A stretch of 64,000 bases of DNA from Diadema setosum (GCF_964275005.1 NC_092702.1:6605830-6669829); one strand, 5' to 3'; numbered from the stretch's first letter, positions 45,173-59,779 are shown. Numbers and translations: made by a program. Notes: generated by a model from the sequence alone, not told the origin.

Positions 45173-48100
45173 CTGAAAGATTAAAACAGCAACATGTGGG
45201 TTGTTTGAGAGTGCCAAATCACCGGAATCTCATAAAAGGCAGTTCATATACGTTTAATTTTGCAGTAGCAATTGAAAAGCACAAGTTCAGCTAAATAACC
45301 TTCTTTTCTATGGTAATAACTTAAAAAAATAATTATCTACCCATGCATATAAGCAATACAAAACACCCTACAGTAGACTCCACATAGGTTGACAGTGCAT
45401 ATCGTCGCTGGGGCGACAAGACCTCATATCTACAAAATGTCAAATGTTCAGGAGAGCCAAAAAACATGGCGGCCAAAGCACTGTAGCGAATGGGAAAGCC
45501 TTTCCTTTGACATGCCATGGTGGCTTTATTTTTGGAGTTAGACAGTTGGGATTTGGACAGGACATCACTTTACCCATTATTTGACCATCAATCCAAAAAC
45601 GTCATTTTCACCAAAATGTCAGATACAAGGTCTTATCACCCCAGCGACGATATGTCAAATACTGTAAACGACATATGTTTAGCAAGTCTAATTTTTCACG
45701 GATTGGGACATCTCAATAATTTCTTGAGTGATTAAATTCACGATCATGGAGTTCAGTAATGAACGGAGAAAAGCACAGGCACAAATTGCATTTCACAACA
45801 ATTCAGCGTGAATAATTTTGTGTGTTGTTAAATTCGTGAATAGCACCTGACTCACAAAAATTTCAAAAATAAACACCTTGGGAAATATATGGCGTAAAGA
45901 GTAATAAGCCAAGTTGCTGAAAACAAGAAGTCACAATTTCCTCTGAATCCACAAAAGTCAAATATTGCCTGTGGTACAGTGTAGTTGATGCAATTTCCCC
46001 AGTCCCATATAGATTGACTTATGCAGAATTGACTGTACAAGTGTGTATTACAGCACAAGACAATACACTTACAAAACATGTCTCTGTTACATGTGACTGC
46101 AATCTAAATAACTAATAAACTGTGCATTTACTTGTTGAATGTGATTTCAACATATCACAAACAGACTTTCATCATATATTCCAAAAAGATGTGTTAACAG
46201 AATAATGGTGATGTGTTCAGATTTTGATGGCTCTGTCCCATGCGGCTGAAGTCCAAGATACTCAAGTAACTCAGCACTGAAGTTTTCCTATTGGAATCAG
46301 TTGCAGTACAAATTGCTAATTGGTTTTCTTTATAATCAAAATTTTAGTCTGCCTCAAGTGAGTTTGGGTGTTTGGGCCTTGAGCACTTACAGAATTGTGC
46401 ATGAAATCTCAACGTCTTATTAGCTCAGTCAGATCTCTTGTGTTGTTCTTCTTCTTCAAGGAGAAGACAAATTTGTAGAGAAGGATGTCTCACCCAAGCC
46501 TATACAACTATCTGAATCAAACTGAAGCACAAACTTTGCACACTCACTGACACAAAGTAACATGTACACTTTAAGGTCCCCTACCCGTTTTCTGTTAGAC
46601 CGAGCAAACTATCCAGGTAGTTCTGTCTCTCGATGGGGTAACCCCTGGCCTTGGCGAAGGCTGCAATGTGGAAGACACCAAATTGACACATGGACTGAAT
46701 TATGAGTGTGAAGTATTAAACTGGCTAAACGTACACACAAGCAACAAGCTGATATAGAATGCCTGCCCTGCACATTATAAATTATTGAAATCGCAGGAGT
46801 CAGATTTTCACACATTTGCACAGTATGCAACACGGATGTTAGAGACAATAAAGCATTGCAGTAATTACTACATCAATTACATTGTATGACCATAATTATG
46901 CGTAATATGCCATTTTATATTATTTTCAACATATTTCACACAATTCATATTAAGGACAATAAACAAGTTCACTATCATATTCAATATTTAATGCATGCCT
47001 TTCTAACAATCGTTCTTCTTGACAACCTGAAGTTTGTTCAAGGTTTGCCTGACATAGCAATAAACATTGTATGCAAACTTAAGAATTCCAAGTATAGAAA
47101 AGTGTTTTTGAGGTATAGGTTAATAAAATAGCTTGTTACTAGAATAGAAGAAACATTAATAAATTAAATATGATAGTATTTTTTTTTTGTCAATTGATAG
47201 AGCTGCACACACAGAATCATGTACATGTATAATACAAAAAAAAAAAAAAATGATTTTCACTGTCATGATACTAACATTAAACAGATAGCAATTGTTCCCT
47301 TTCCCAAATCATCAAGCTCCTTAAATGATAATCTCTATTCCACACATAGGGTATGATCTCAGTCATCTCACCTTCTATTGCTTTGGCAGGTTCAAATTCT
47401 TTGTGCTCAATGAGATATCTGGAAGACATGAAAATGGAAGAACTCTTGAGAAAATATCCATACTCTAACTGAAAACAGTAGATATGTGTAATATACAAAG
47501 TGTATTATGTCATCATGTCATCTACTGTAAAAGTGGATATTTTCGCGCAACTTATTTTTTGTGGTTGGCCATGTAAGAAGACTTTCGCGTGTTTTTAATT
47601 ACGTGAAATCAAGACATCAAGTACTGGAACATACGGCATGCAAAACCATTTGTGTGCTTTTATTTTCACGCTAACTTCTGGTTGCGCGAAAAGCGTGAAA
47701 AAGTCAACATCGCGAAAATTTTCACTTTTACAGTAGTTAAATATTATACAGTCAACCTTGCCTGAGTTGTATCCTAAAGGACCAGGAATAAAATATCCTT
47801 TGACTTTACGAGAATTTCAACTAACACAATGAAATTGATAGGAGTGTTTATGTTTCCCATTCAAAGCAGATTTTTTTTCCAGCTTGACCAATTTTTCAAC
47901 TTACAATGTATGTAGGGTTGAATAAGGCAAGGATGAATGTATTACTGATAACTTCTACTGTATGTTCATTCTGTAGAGAGAAAAAAGGGGCCTGAATGTG
48001 ATTGTTGAGTGTGTGCAATAACTGCCCACATTCCACAATCCCATTAACACTTCTGTCACATCAGAGTCAACCTATTATTTTCATGATTTTCCAAGGTTCC

Positions 48101-51100
48101 ATTCATAATTAAAAGGAAAATAAGCCTAAATATATGGATGGAGTGAATGCAGAAATATTGGTAGAACACAGTGAAGCAAGAGGAAAATCTGGCAAACCTT
48201 ACAAAAGTAATGAATTTCTAAAGTTTCGGAACTGTCATTGCAGGATAAAAAGACTATAGCAATTTGTGATGTCACAGTAAAACAACAACAGAGCATGTAT
48301 TAATTTTTCTAGCATAATGAAAACGCACTTGGCTTACCCCTTTCAGAAGGCATTAGGAATATTAACCTAAAATCTATGTCAGTAATAAGTGGATGAAATG
48401 TGTGCTATTTAAGAATTACACTTTAGAAATATGCAATGTTGTTTGACAAACTAATTCAAAACTACCAAAAAAAAAAGTTCTTCAGAGCTCAGTGAGTTCA
48501 AGAAAGAATTGACTTAAATAGGACAAAATGCATACTACTCACCGACATATAAGATAGCCGGTGCGATTTACACCATGCGTGCAGTGGACTCCTATAACGT
48601 AATCTGAAGCTGAAAAAAAAAAAAACACATGGAAAACACATTACCACTTCTGTAAGTATCTTATCAAAGCAGTAAAGCATCACAGACATTTTCCTGAAGC
48701 CTACTAGTCTGGTTTGAAGTGCCCAATAACCAGCACTCAACAGCTTCTATCTGACTAGAGAAGCACCCATCTAGATGGTGGCCATGAGTTCTTTTATCCT
48801 TTAACCCAAGTACAACGTAAATGTTGCTTATTCCACAGTGCAAAAACAAAAGACACACATATCATCAATGAGATAATAAGACCTAGAATCTAGATGGACA
48901 TACAGCTCCAAACCCAATTTTCAATATCAAAAATATTGATGTCAGTTTTAAAACAGAACAATAAAGTATCAATGTGATTAAAAAAATACTTTATTTGACA
49001 GCAACATTCATATTATTGTGTGAAAATGCTGTAAAAATGAAGAAGTATTTTTTCGTTATTTTAAAAATTATTGATTTTGAGATACGAGGTCTTGCCATCC
49101 AGGGTGATATGTAACCCCAGGCAATAATACAGGAAGGTGCATTCTACATAGTATATTACACTGTTGAGGAGTTGCACCTGTTCACCTTCTTAAAAGTGGA
49201 AGAGCAATTCCTGGCAAACCATTGCAGATGATTTGGATCCAGGCATCTTTAATATCAAACATTAACCCGTTTAGGACGTGTCCCGAGTATACTCGGGCTG
49301 ACGTTTTCCAGGCTGTGGACTGGTCCCGAGTATACTCGGGCTGAGAGAGTGAAATGAACACGCATTTTTAAACTTAGAATTTCACCAACAATACGATGCC
49401 TATGTTGAAAATGATTTATATTTTGTGGGACTACATACATCAAAGTTGCCATCTGTGAACATTTTGTGATGATTGGTCATATCTTATGTCTATAAACAAG
49501 CAAAATATTGACAAACATGAGTGCAATTTTCACGACATTCAGACCTTCGCAACGGTCGGGAAACTGACCAATGACGAGCGACCAGCCGCACGCTCTGGCG
49601 ATCTCATTTGCATCGGTATGCAAATTGTCACAATCAAGTGAAAAGCGTGCGTGCGGCGGTCAAGACCGTTGCGTGCTCGCACCTACCTTATTAGCACACA
49701 TTTACATGATAAAGTAAATAGCATACTACTTCGTGTTATATCAGGAATGCAATGTCGTACTTATGGATCTTCTATGAAAGCCATCTCGGCATGACAACCT
49801 GCTTACCATTATTGGCATGAAGTGTTGGCCTTCTTCTTCCGCTGCCGAGTCCTGGGATTTGCCAAAACTCGGCGAATTGAATAAATTCAAAAGTAAATCT
49901 TTTGCGTGTCCCTGCATGCATGTGATGTGTGTGAATGTTTTTGTGTCTGTTTGTTATCATGACAGCGATGTTACTTGTAGTTGTTTGAAGAGTTTTACCG
50001 TCATGAATAATATTCTGATTATGTTATAAAATCGTAAAAAAAAAAGAAACCACTTGGCCAAGAACAAACCGAGTAGGGGATGTACTGCATACAAACAACG
50101 CAGTCGATTGTGCTACTTCATTGAAGTCGTAAATTCATATAAATTGAATAGACCAGGTGGCCAGAGTATCAGGTTACATTGTACCTCCTTGAATAGACAG
50201 GATGTTGATACAAAAACATTCCTAAGACGCACTCGTAGACGCCATCTGAAAAGTCGGGGATTATGAGCATAATAGAGAAGTTCAAAGGCCGATTACAGAC
50301 AGTCTCTTTTTTCTGCACCGGTCCATAGAATGCATTATAGTGATGTGCTTCGTATGTATTACGTAACCACTTTTACGGACCCCAATGATTTTATGGTTGT
50401 TGAGAAGCGAATGTGCAAGTTCTCATGTGTTGTAACCAACATAATGTATAGAATTTAAACTTCGACAACGAAATACGCTGCAATAAAGCGAGTAAACAAG
50501 ACATATGGCATTTTTTTTTCTCTCATACGCTTAGCATTCGCCAAAAAATTGCAGATATAATTATGATGTTCGGTATTTGATGTTTGCAGCATTTCAAAGA
50601 AGCAGTCAAAATAAAATAATATCCCATATTTCGATGATACCGAAGATGGTGATGTCGACTGTTTAGTCTTTTTTGTTCTAGTTCTGTATGAATTCCTCAT
50701 AATATGCTAATATTCGGCTATAGTCGCTCTGTCAATTACTTATACATTTAGAAGTCTGAGGTGTTTTCAGTCCACTTCTTTCGTAAGTTCACGAGTCATT
50801 TTTTTTTTTCGATCATTGAGTTCAATCCATTTATAATCAGTCAAATATGACAACTTATACCGAAAAAAACACACCGATTTTTCTTTTTTTTTTCTTTGTA
50901 GAAAGCGCTCCACATTTGCGAAGTGGTGATTCAATTTTGCGAGAGACGGAGATGTGATAACCACATCGCTTCAATTGAACACTTTGTTTAGGAGCAAGGT
51001 ATTTCGGGCAATAAAAACATGAAATTAATTTTCTTGTCTTATCTCATGTTTATCGATGTAATCAAATTTTTTTCATGTTGCTATTGAAGTAATTTATGCA

Positions 51101-54100
51101 CTTTTCGTGCCTGTGTATTTTTTTTTAATGTCTACGTATATCTCTGCATTTAGGTATGCCTACATTCATTCATTCCATTAGACTTCGTGAAATCGCATTG
51201 AAGCATTTTCATATTCATAAACGATTGCAGCAAATGCTCGTTTCCTTTATACATTATGCTTATAGTACTTCATTTTTGTTTTTGTCTTTTATCGGGGGAT
51301 GACTGGTATACACAATAAGAAAATATTGATTTACACTCATGACATAAGAGAAGATCATTTCAGCAAAATTAGCCGTCTGTTATGAGATATCAAAGAATGC
51401 CGGGAGAAATGTCGTTTATTTCAACAAAAATATCGTCTTTTCCTTATTTTCTGAAGTGATGTAATAATTGTAGCTCGTAATAAATGCGCTCGTTGATCTC
51501 CTTTATTCATCTCATGGAAACCTAAGTCATATAATTATGGTCGAAATCTGGAGGCAGTCATGATGGATAATTTCACAAAGCAAACGTCTTTATACAAAAA
51601 TGCATGGAGTTCGCAGGTTTAGTCACCATTAGCTGTCAAAGATTGCAAGAAAGATGCAACGATTTATCTGAATATTGAACATCCCATCAGGCTCTTGTCA
51701 ACATTATGAAAATTTTTGAAACAAAACCAAGAAACAAACTCAAATGGAAGATTGGTTTGAGAAACTCAACTTCGATGTTGCTTGAAGCTTTTTTTCTCTC
51801 TCTCATACTTATGAATGACAGCGTGATTATGTTATAAGATCGTTCAAAAAATCCCATTTGACAAAGATGGACTTATCGGTTTTTGCAAACAAACTCTTCA
51901 TATATATAACACAATAATCTATCCCGTTTGCTGAATGATTATCATATCACTGTGTGACATTTAATTTCAAGTGATGTGCAGTGAACAATACCTTCCCGCC
52001 ATTACGGTAGAGTGTAAGGGAATCATGATTGCACATAAAATTTGCAACATACAACCCGACAGTAAACTTACAAATGCGCTCGTTGATCTCCTTTATTCAT
52101 CTCATGGAAACCTAAGTCATATAATTATGGTCGAAATCTGGAGGCAGTCATGATGGATAATTTCACAAAGCAAACGTCTTTATACAAAAATGCATGGAGT
52201 TCGCAGGTTTAGTCACCATTAGCTGTCAAAGATTGCAAGAAAGAAGAAACGATTTATCTGAATATTGAACATCCCATCAGGCTCTTGTCAACATTATGAA
52301 AATTTTTGAAACAAAACCAAGAAACAAACTCAAATGGAAGATTGGTTTGAGAAACTCAACTTCGATGTTGCTTGAAGCTTTTTTTCTCTCTCTCATACTT
52401 ATGAATGACAGCGTGATTATGTTATAAGATCGTTCAAAAAATCCCATTTGACAAAGATGGACTTATCGGTTTTTGCAAACAAACTCTTCATATATATAAC
52501 ACAATAATCTATCCCGTTTGCTGAATGATTATCATATCACTGTGTGACATTTAATTTCAAGTGATGTGCAGTGAACAATACCTTCCCGCCATTACGGTAG
52601 AGTGTAAGGGAATCATGATTGCACATAAAATTTGCAACATACAACCCGACAGTAAACTTACAAATGCGCTCGTTGATCTCCTTTATTCATCTCATGGAAA
52701 CCTAAGTCATATAATTATGGTCGAAATCTGGAGGCAGTCATGATGGATAATTTCACAAAGCAAACGTCTTTATACAAAAATGCATGGAGTTCGCAGGTTT
52801 AGTCACCATTAGCTGTCAAAGATTGCAAGAAAGATGCAACGATTTATCTGAATATTGAACATCCCATCAGGCTCTTGTCAACATTATGAAAATTTTTGAA
52901 ACAAAACCAAGAAACAAACTCAAATGGAAGATTGGTTTGAGAAACTCAACTTCGATGTTGCTTGAAGCTTTTTTTCTCTCTCTCATACTTATGAATGACA
53001 GCGTGATTATGTTATAAGATCGTTCAAAAAATCTACTCGGCCAACGAACCAAATAGAGGATATACTGTATAATAGTCATCATTTTCATACAATGCAAGAG
53101 CCGATATTGCCACTATGGGGTCTTACAATTACATTCATCATGGTGAAACACAGCGTAACATGTGCGCGTGTTATAGGCAAGAACACTTTGAATACACCAG
53201 GTGGCCAGAGTATCAGGTTACATTGTACCTCCTTGAATAGACAGGATGTTGATACAAAAACATTCCTAAGACGCACTCGTAGACGCCATCCGAAAAGTCG
53301 GGGATTATGAGCATAATAGAGAAGTTCAAAGGCCGATTACAGACAGTCTCTTTATTCTGCACCGGTCCATAGAATGCACTATAGTGATGTGCTTCGTATG
53401 TATTACGTAACCGCTTTTACGGACCCCAATGATTTTATGGTTGTTGAAAATCCAATGTGCAAGTTCTCATGTACTTGTTACGAACATGACGGTATTACAG
53501 AATTTAAACTTCGACAATGACATATAATAATAATAATAATATCTGGTTTTTATATAGCGCATTTCACACACTTCAGGGTTTCAATGCGCTTTACAGACTA
53601 TTATTACCCCGGTCACTGGATACATTAGTTCCAACCAGCACTAACAGTGCTCATTCTCCACTCCCTGGGGAGCATTCCAGCCAGTCGCAGCCATTTTACA
53701 GGCGCGCACATGCTGATAAACCAACATAAGCTTTCTCATCCTACCGGGTACCCACATACGCTGCAATAAAGCGAGAAACAAGACATACGGCAGAAGTTGT
53801 CTTTTTTTTTCTCTCTCTCTCATACGCTTAGAATTCACAAATAAAAATTATGATGTTCAGTATTTGATGTTTGCAGCATTTCAAAGAGGCAGTCAAAATA
53901 AAATTACATCCCATATTACGACGATACCGACAATGGCGATGTTGACTGTTTAGTCTTTTTTGGTTCTAGTTTTGTATGAATTCTACATAATATGCTAATT
54001 TTCGGTTATAGTCGCTCTGTCAATTATTCATACGTTTAGAAGTCTGGGTTTTTCAGTCCATCTCTTTCGGAAGTTCACAAGTCAAATGATTTCGCGATCA

Positions 54101-55391
54101 TTGAGTTATAATGGTTTTAGCAACGCACTACCGTTTTGTAGCTCAATCGATTTATAATCAGTAGAATATGGTAACTCATGCCTAAAAAAAATAAACTTTG
54201 TTTACGTAAACTTGTAGAAAGCACTCCAAATTTGCGAAGTGATGATTCAGTTTTGCCAGAGACGGAGATGTGATAACACGTCGCTTCAATTGAACACTCT
54301 ACTTTGTTTAGGAGCAAGGAATTTCGAGCAATAAAAGCATGAAATGTTCTTGTCCATCTCATATATTGATGTGATCAAATGTTTTCATGCTGTTATTGAA
54401 GTGGTTTATGCACTTATCGTGGCTGCGTATTTTTTTTTATAATAATTGTATTATACATCTCTGTATTTACGTAGACCTTCTTGCATTCATTCCTTTAGAC
54501 TTCGTGAAATCGCATTGAAGCATTTTCATATTCATAAACGATTGCAGCAAATGCTCGTTTCCTTTATACATTATGCTTATTGAATGAGAATAGTACTTCA
54601 TTTTCTGTCTTTTACCGGGCGATGACTGGTATACACAATAAAACAAAATAATATTGATTTACACTCATGACATAAGAGAAGATCATTTCAGCAAAATTAA
54701 CCGTCTGTTATGAGAAATCGAAGAATGTCGGGAGAAATGTCGTTTATTTCAACAGACATATCATCTTTTCGTTATTTTCTGAAGTGATGTAATGATTTTA
54801 GACCTTCAAGATTGTGTGACATGTGCTCGCCGTTCTCCCATGGTCATGTCGTCTTCTTCTCTCAGCTGGCGGGTGGTCAACCTTTTTGTTTCTAATATGA
54901 ATGAACTTCTCCGACGAACTCGGAAATGCTCACCTGCGACCCTGTCTGAAAAGATACTCTCTCACATTGATGCGAATCTGAATTCTCGATGGGAATTCTA
55001 ATTTGAATTGTGCTAACGCTACATTTTTTGAAGTGATAGGACATAGTGAAAGGCAAACGAGGTTGAATGAACATCTTCATGGCGCTATCTTTTTTTCTTT
55101 TTTTTGTTGGCTATTCTGAATTACGTAACTACGAAATTGGAAGGCAAACGTACACAAAAAATGACTGCAAAATCTTTGCATAATGTTGTACCCTTTTGCC
55201 CTTTTTTGCCGTTTTGCTCTTCCTTTGTAATACATTTGTCTCGTTTAGTGTTCCTTCATTTTATCTCATTACATCTCATCACTTTCCTTTCCAGCTATCC
55301 CCTTCTTCATTCCCATATACAAACCTGTAGACTGAATATTATCATTGATGGTGATGATCGCTTCTCCAAGATACTCTGCCCATAAAATTTA

Positions 55392-55447
<56 letters not shown>

Positions 55448-58400
55448 TATATATATATACATATGTATTATATAAAACGTAGAAAGATATTACCAAAACA
55501 CAGGTTGTAGGCAAACCTCATCTTGTATAATTTTACATTGCGTTTGAAAAATCTTTTCAGATTATCTACCGTCAATCAAACAAAATTTAGATGACCAGCC
55601 TATTTTTCTCTCCTTTTTCTCTTCTCATCGTATAGACTCCCCTGTTTCATCTGAAGAGCTCATACATGTTCTGTCAACTGGCTTAAACAGGACCGGTGTT
55701 TTATTCTTAGTTGTTTTGTTTTGTTTTTTTTCTATGTAAGAAATAACGATACTCATTTAGGTTGGTGATTACTTTTTATAATAATTAAATATATGTCTTG
55801 TATCACTGTGTGAAATCTCATTTCACTTGATACATAGTGAATAATCATTATCTTCCCGACATTACGTCGAAGTTGTAAAGGAATTGTAAGATCGCACAGA
55901 AAAATAGCAGCATCAAACCCCGATAATAAACTCACAAATCCACTCGGTGATATCTTGTATGCATCCAATGAAAACCTATCATAAGTCGCACGATCGAAAT
56001 TTGTAGGTAGTCACGATTGATAATTTCAGAAAGCAAACTTCTTTATACAGACTTCTTCAGGGGATGGCAGGTATCGCGCAAGCGTGGATTATGCATTTTT
56101 ATTTGTCTCAAAGAAAGTTAGAAAGATGCAAAGATTTGTTTGAATATTGAACATATTCCAGGCTCTTGTCAATTTTATGGGAATTACTGAAACAGAACCA
56201 AGAAATAAACTCAAGTGGACGTTATTCTATTACGAAATTCGACTTTGATAAATCAGTATCACCAATTCTACTTGTAATATTACATCGTTGATGGTTTGCC
56301 TAGTGTTGAAATAAAGCCACGTGCTTTTGTTACAGACACGCGAGCTTTGTATTTGGATACAAGTAGCGGGGACAAACAAGGTGTAACAGATTTTCAAATA
56401 TTGTATACAATGAATAAACTTCCTTCTGTTTCCAAAATTCATTGACTAGCTAAGGTAAGGAATTTTGTGAACAACAGGAAGTCAAGAGTGGGTTCGTGTG
56501 CCTTTGATATCGCCACAATACGAGATTTACTTGGCGTGTCTTACAGTCATGTAAATGGAAATACGCAAGCCTGTACACAATCCTCCGATCGATCGCTTTT
56601 CATTGAAAGACTTTGAAGGCTTGTGATCAACGGATTACAGTTTCCATAAAAGATTGCCTCCATGAATCAGTAAATTCAAGACAATTATGTAGTAGAAATT
56701 TGCGACACCCTCGACATAGCCTGGTGCCCAATAATAAAAGACGCTATTCATTTGAGTTGACGAGGGAACGTAAATTGACGATCGTACAGTACGTGAAGTT
56801 CAAACCGCGCGCGCGAACCCAGATAGCAAAGGGAACCGATATTATTATTCATGAGCGGTCGTTATTCATCCAATCAGAAAGCGGATTCCTACACCGCATA
56901 CACGGCAATTTGATGATTGGGTAAAGCGGGACCGTAAGTCACACCCCCTTAGTAACCCTCGGTTCGGGCTCGATTTTGGAAAACCTGTCCGTCTGTGGGG
57001 GTGTTCGCTCGCCAAAGCAAACCGTCCTAAACGGGTTAAAACATCCGTCAAAGCTGTTTTTTCTTTTACCTGCATATCTTACAGACTGTTTATCCATAAC
57101 ACACATTAAATACCAACAAAACTAGATGTTAATATCCATTTAGTTGACTGTTTTTACCATGTTTTAAAAGACAAATGATAAACTAACCAAAGAAAAAAAA
57201 AAATCAACATAAAATGTAGAGTTTGGATCACATAAGTCAAAGTACTTACTGCCTGCATCATTACTCTGCTCAAAGTCGCTTACTGCAGATGTGAACCTGA
57301 AAAGAAGATGACACACTGACAGACTGAGATTGGTACATTGCAGACAGCCTACTAAAATCTGAAACATGTATAAAGATTTTAACAATGGAGAATGGCTGAT
57401 TGAATACAATAGAGATTACAATAGGTCAAATGAATCAGTGGAACAGCTGGCAAAGGGCAAACGGAGTGTGATGGTATGGGCATGCGTTGAAGAAGGACGA
57501 GGATGATGTCCTGAGGAAAGTGCTCAAAAAGTTTAAAGTGAACGAGCCATAAAAGGATGACAAAAGAAAACGTGGATGAGACAGACGGAGGAAGAGCTTG
57601 GATAGGTTGGCTTGAGAAAGGAGGATGCCCCCAAAACGAGAGAGATTGCAGAAAGGTGCAAGATTCTGTGAGGTAAATCCAGCCACCACCCCATTATCAG
57701 AGACAGACCAAGATTAAAACTGGTATGATGATGATGATGATGATGATGATAACTGCAAAATAACCACACATAAACTTCATCAATATCAAACAGCGCATTG
57801 ACTTTCTGCTTCACTTCTGAAATAAAAGATGGAGCAATTTGATTGCATCATGCCGTTGCCTGGAATGTCTCCGCTTTCAAACTCAAATCACTGTGTTGTA
57901 CACCAAGTATGGTACTCCCTTCACATTTTGATGTAGTAGTCACCTTCACCTTTGATTTTGAGGGTTGGCCTTTCACCATTGTGCAAAATATACAGATTTC
58001 CATGTTAATTTCTATCTTTCTGACCAACCTAATTTCTCACAAGATTTTCCTGGCTGAAGTTATGTCTTGAAAATAAGATTCTAGAAGCAAAACTGTACAT
58101 CATCATGTAGTAATGTTTGACCCTTACCCTTGAAAATAATGCCCCAAATCAGTTCCGTGTAAACAAACCTCATGTACTTTACAACTTGTGCATGTACATA
58201 CCTTGACAATTAATCAGGGACACTAACCGATTTTCTCTGTGTTGCCAAGATTTAGGAGTATATAAATATACAGATAACTCTAAGATATTATGCCTTGGGC
58301 ACTAAATGCTTGAATGAAAGAACAAAATAGAACAAAGGTAGGCACTTGGTGAATCAAAAGGACGTAACAGTATGCTCAATGGCTGTATCTATTCCACAAG

Positions 58401-59680
58401 CTTCAATCTCCTGGTCTTATATTATATACATAGTGCATGAGGCTGAATGCACTATAACAATATAAGCACCGACAAATTCTGAATTTGCCCCGAAGGCCAG
58501 TTATATTCAATGAGGCCGCAGGCCGAATTGAATATAATTGCCTGAGGGCAAATTCAGAATTTGGAGGTGCTTGGTACTTGTTATAGTGCAATAAGATGTC
58601 ATGCACTATGTGTTATATAAAATAGCATACATACCCAGGCAAAATAAATTGAAAAAATACGAAAGCCTAGCTAGATCATTTAAGACTCTACACGTGTCTA
58701 GACAAGCAATAATACCAGTTTCTTTGAACCTGTGTAGACAAAATCCTGAAGATCCAAATTCAACTATAGAGTCTAGGGTCTACGTGGTTATATCTAACGA
58801 TTTCTAGGCCCTACGACAGAATTAGGTCTAGGGGCCCTGGCCTAACGTTATACTACTAGACCTACGTCACTTACGAGCGACAGAGCTAACGTTAGTTAAC
58901 ACTTGACCCTACAATACAGTAGGTCTACCATGGATCTAGCACTAGCAGTAACACGTTAGACGCCCTAAGTTTACTTACTGCACTGTGGGTCCAGGACCAG
59001 GACTAGATGATGTTTTGTAGGATTAGGGATCTAAACACAAGGCTCGTGCCAGGCATCATTGAAGTCACCATTGCTACACAAGTGGATTCCGAGAGTGTGT
59101 TGTGAATGTCGTAGTAAAAGTTCATAGCGTAGCGTGATCAAAGGGCGCTTAAGCGTATAGTCTACCGTACACACGCTGCCCATTTCCACGGCGCACTTCC
59201 GCGTAGAATGTACGGAGAAAGCGGCACAAATCTTGGGTTGACTTGCTCAATATCCGTCGGATTGATTCCTTTTTCGGAAAAGTAGGAGTCCAAAATAAAT
59301 TCGTAGGGCGTATTTGATGGCATCCTTTATGTCCTTATTGTCTAAGATACTGTTTATATAGATCAGTCTCTGTAAAAATAGCGAACCTGTTCATTTCAGC
59401 TTCCATGTTTAAATCTACCGCTGAAAGTCTAGTCCCACACAGATAAGTTGCTGGCATAGTCAGCGAGAATCGAGAATAACGATAATATCGAGCATATCGC
59501 GGTTGTGGCGCAATCGCGTCAATGAGGTGCGGGATTCAGTACTCGATGATTAAAATGAGGGAACAAAAACCGATATCAAATCGATAGTGGGTTATCGTCT
59601 TCAATCGTTATATTTTGCGTGCACTATAACTTTTGTCATGCACTGCCGGCCTGTATCATAAGTATGTATGCTATTTTATA

Positions 59681-59779
<99 letters not shown>

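Larger units (their letters stand above)
50005..54795. repeat. segmental direct duplication (A and A')
   Basis: About 1.45 kb at 50005-51480 is repeated at 52990-54795, offset about 3045 bp at the start ('ccaggtggccagagtatcag' at 50152 and 53197) and more after the 229-bp insertion in the second copy. Both copies keep the same order of blocks; substitutions and small indels are scattered. The tandem 590-bp array lies between them. Confidence 0.88.
49263..57038. mobile_element. 7.8-kb TIR element, AAACAT target duplication
   Basis: The 16-bp terminus TAACCCGTTTAGGACG starts at 49263 and its exact inverse ends at 57038. The 6-bp AAACAT lies immediately outside both ends (49257-49262 and 57039-57044). 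Inside are two 16-bp palindromes near the left end, a hairpin with octamer words, large direct and tandem duplications, a 229-bp inserted element and an AT microsatellite. I find no transposase, integrase or polymerase motif, so it is non-autonomous or badly decayed. It sits wholly inside one DUSP11 intron, between the exons at 57250 and 48609. Confidence 0.82.

Noticed and set aside
44695..45294. Pro/Val-rich frames opposite the last DUSP11 exon
   Set aside because: They are antisense shadows of the Arg/His/Tyr-rich coding exon.
51971..52743. Conserved 60-codon protein repeated twice
   Set aside because: Its identity between copies is explained by the near-identical 590-bp DNA units and not by protein-level selection; the frame is not kept in the diverged copy at 55765.
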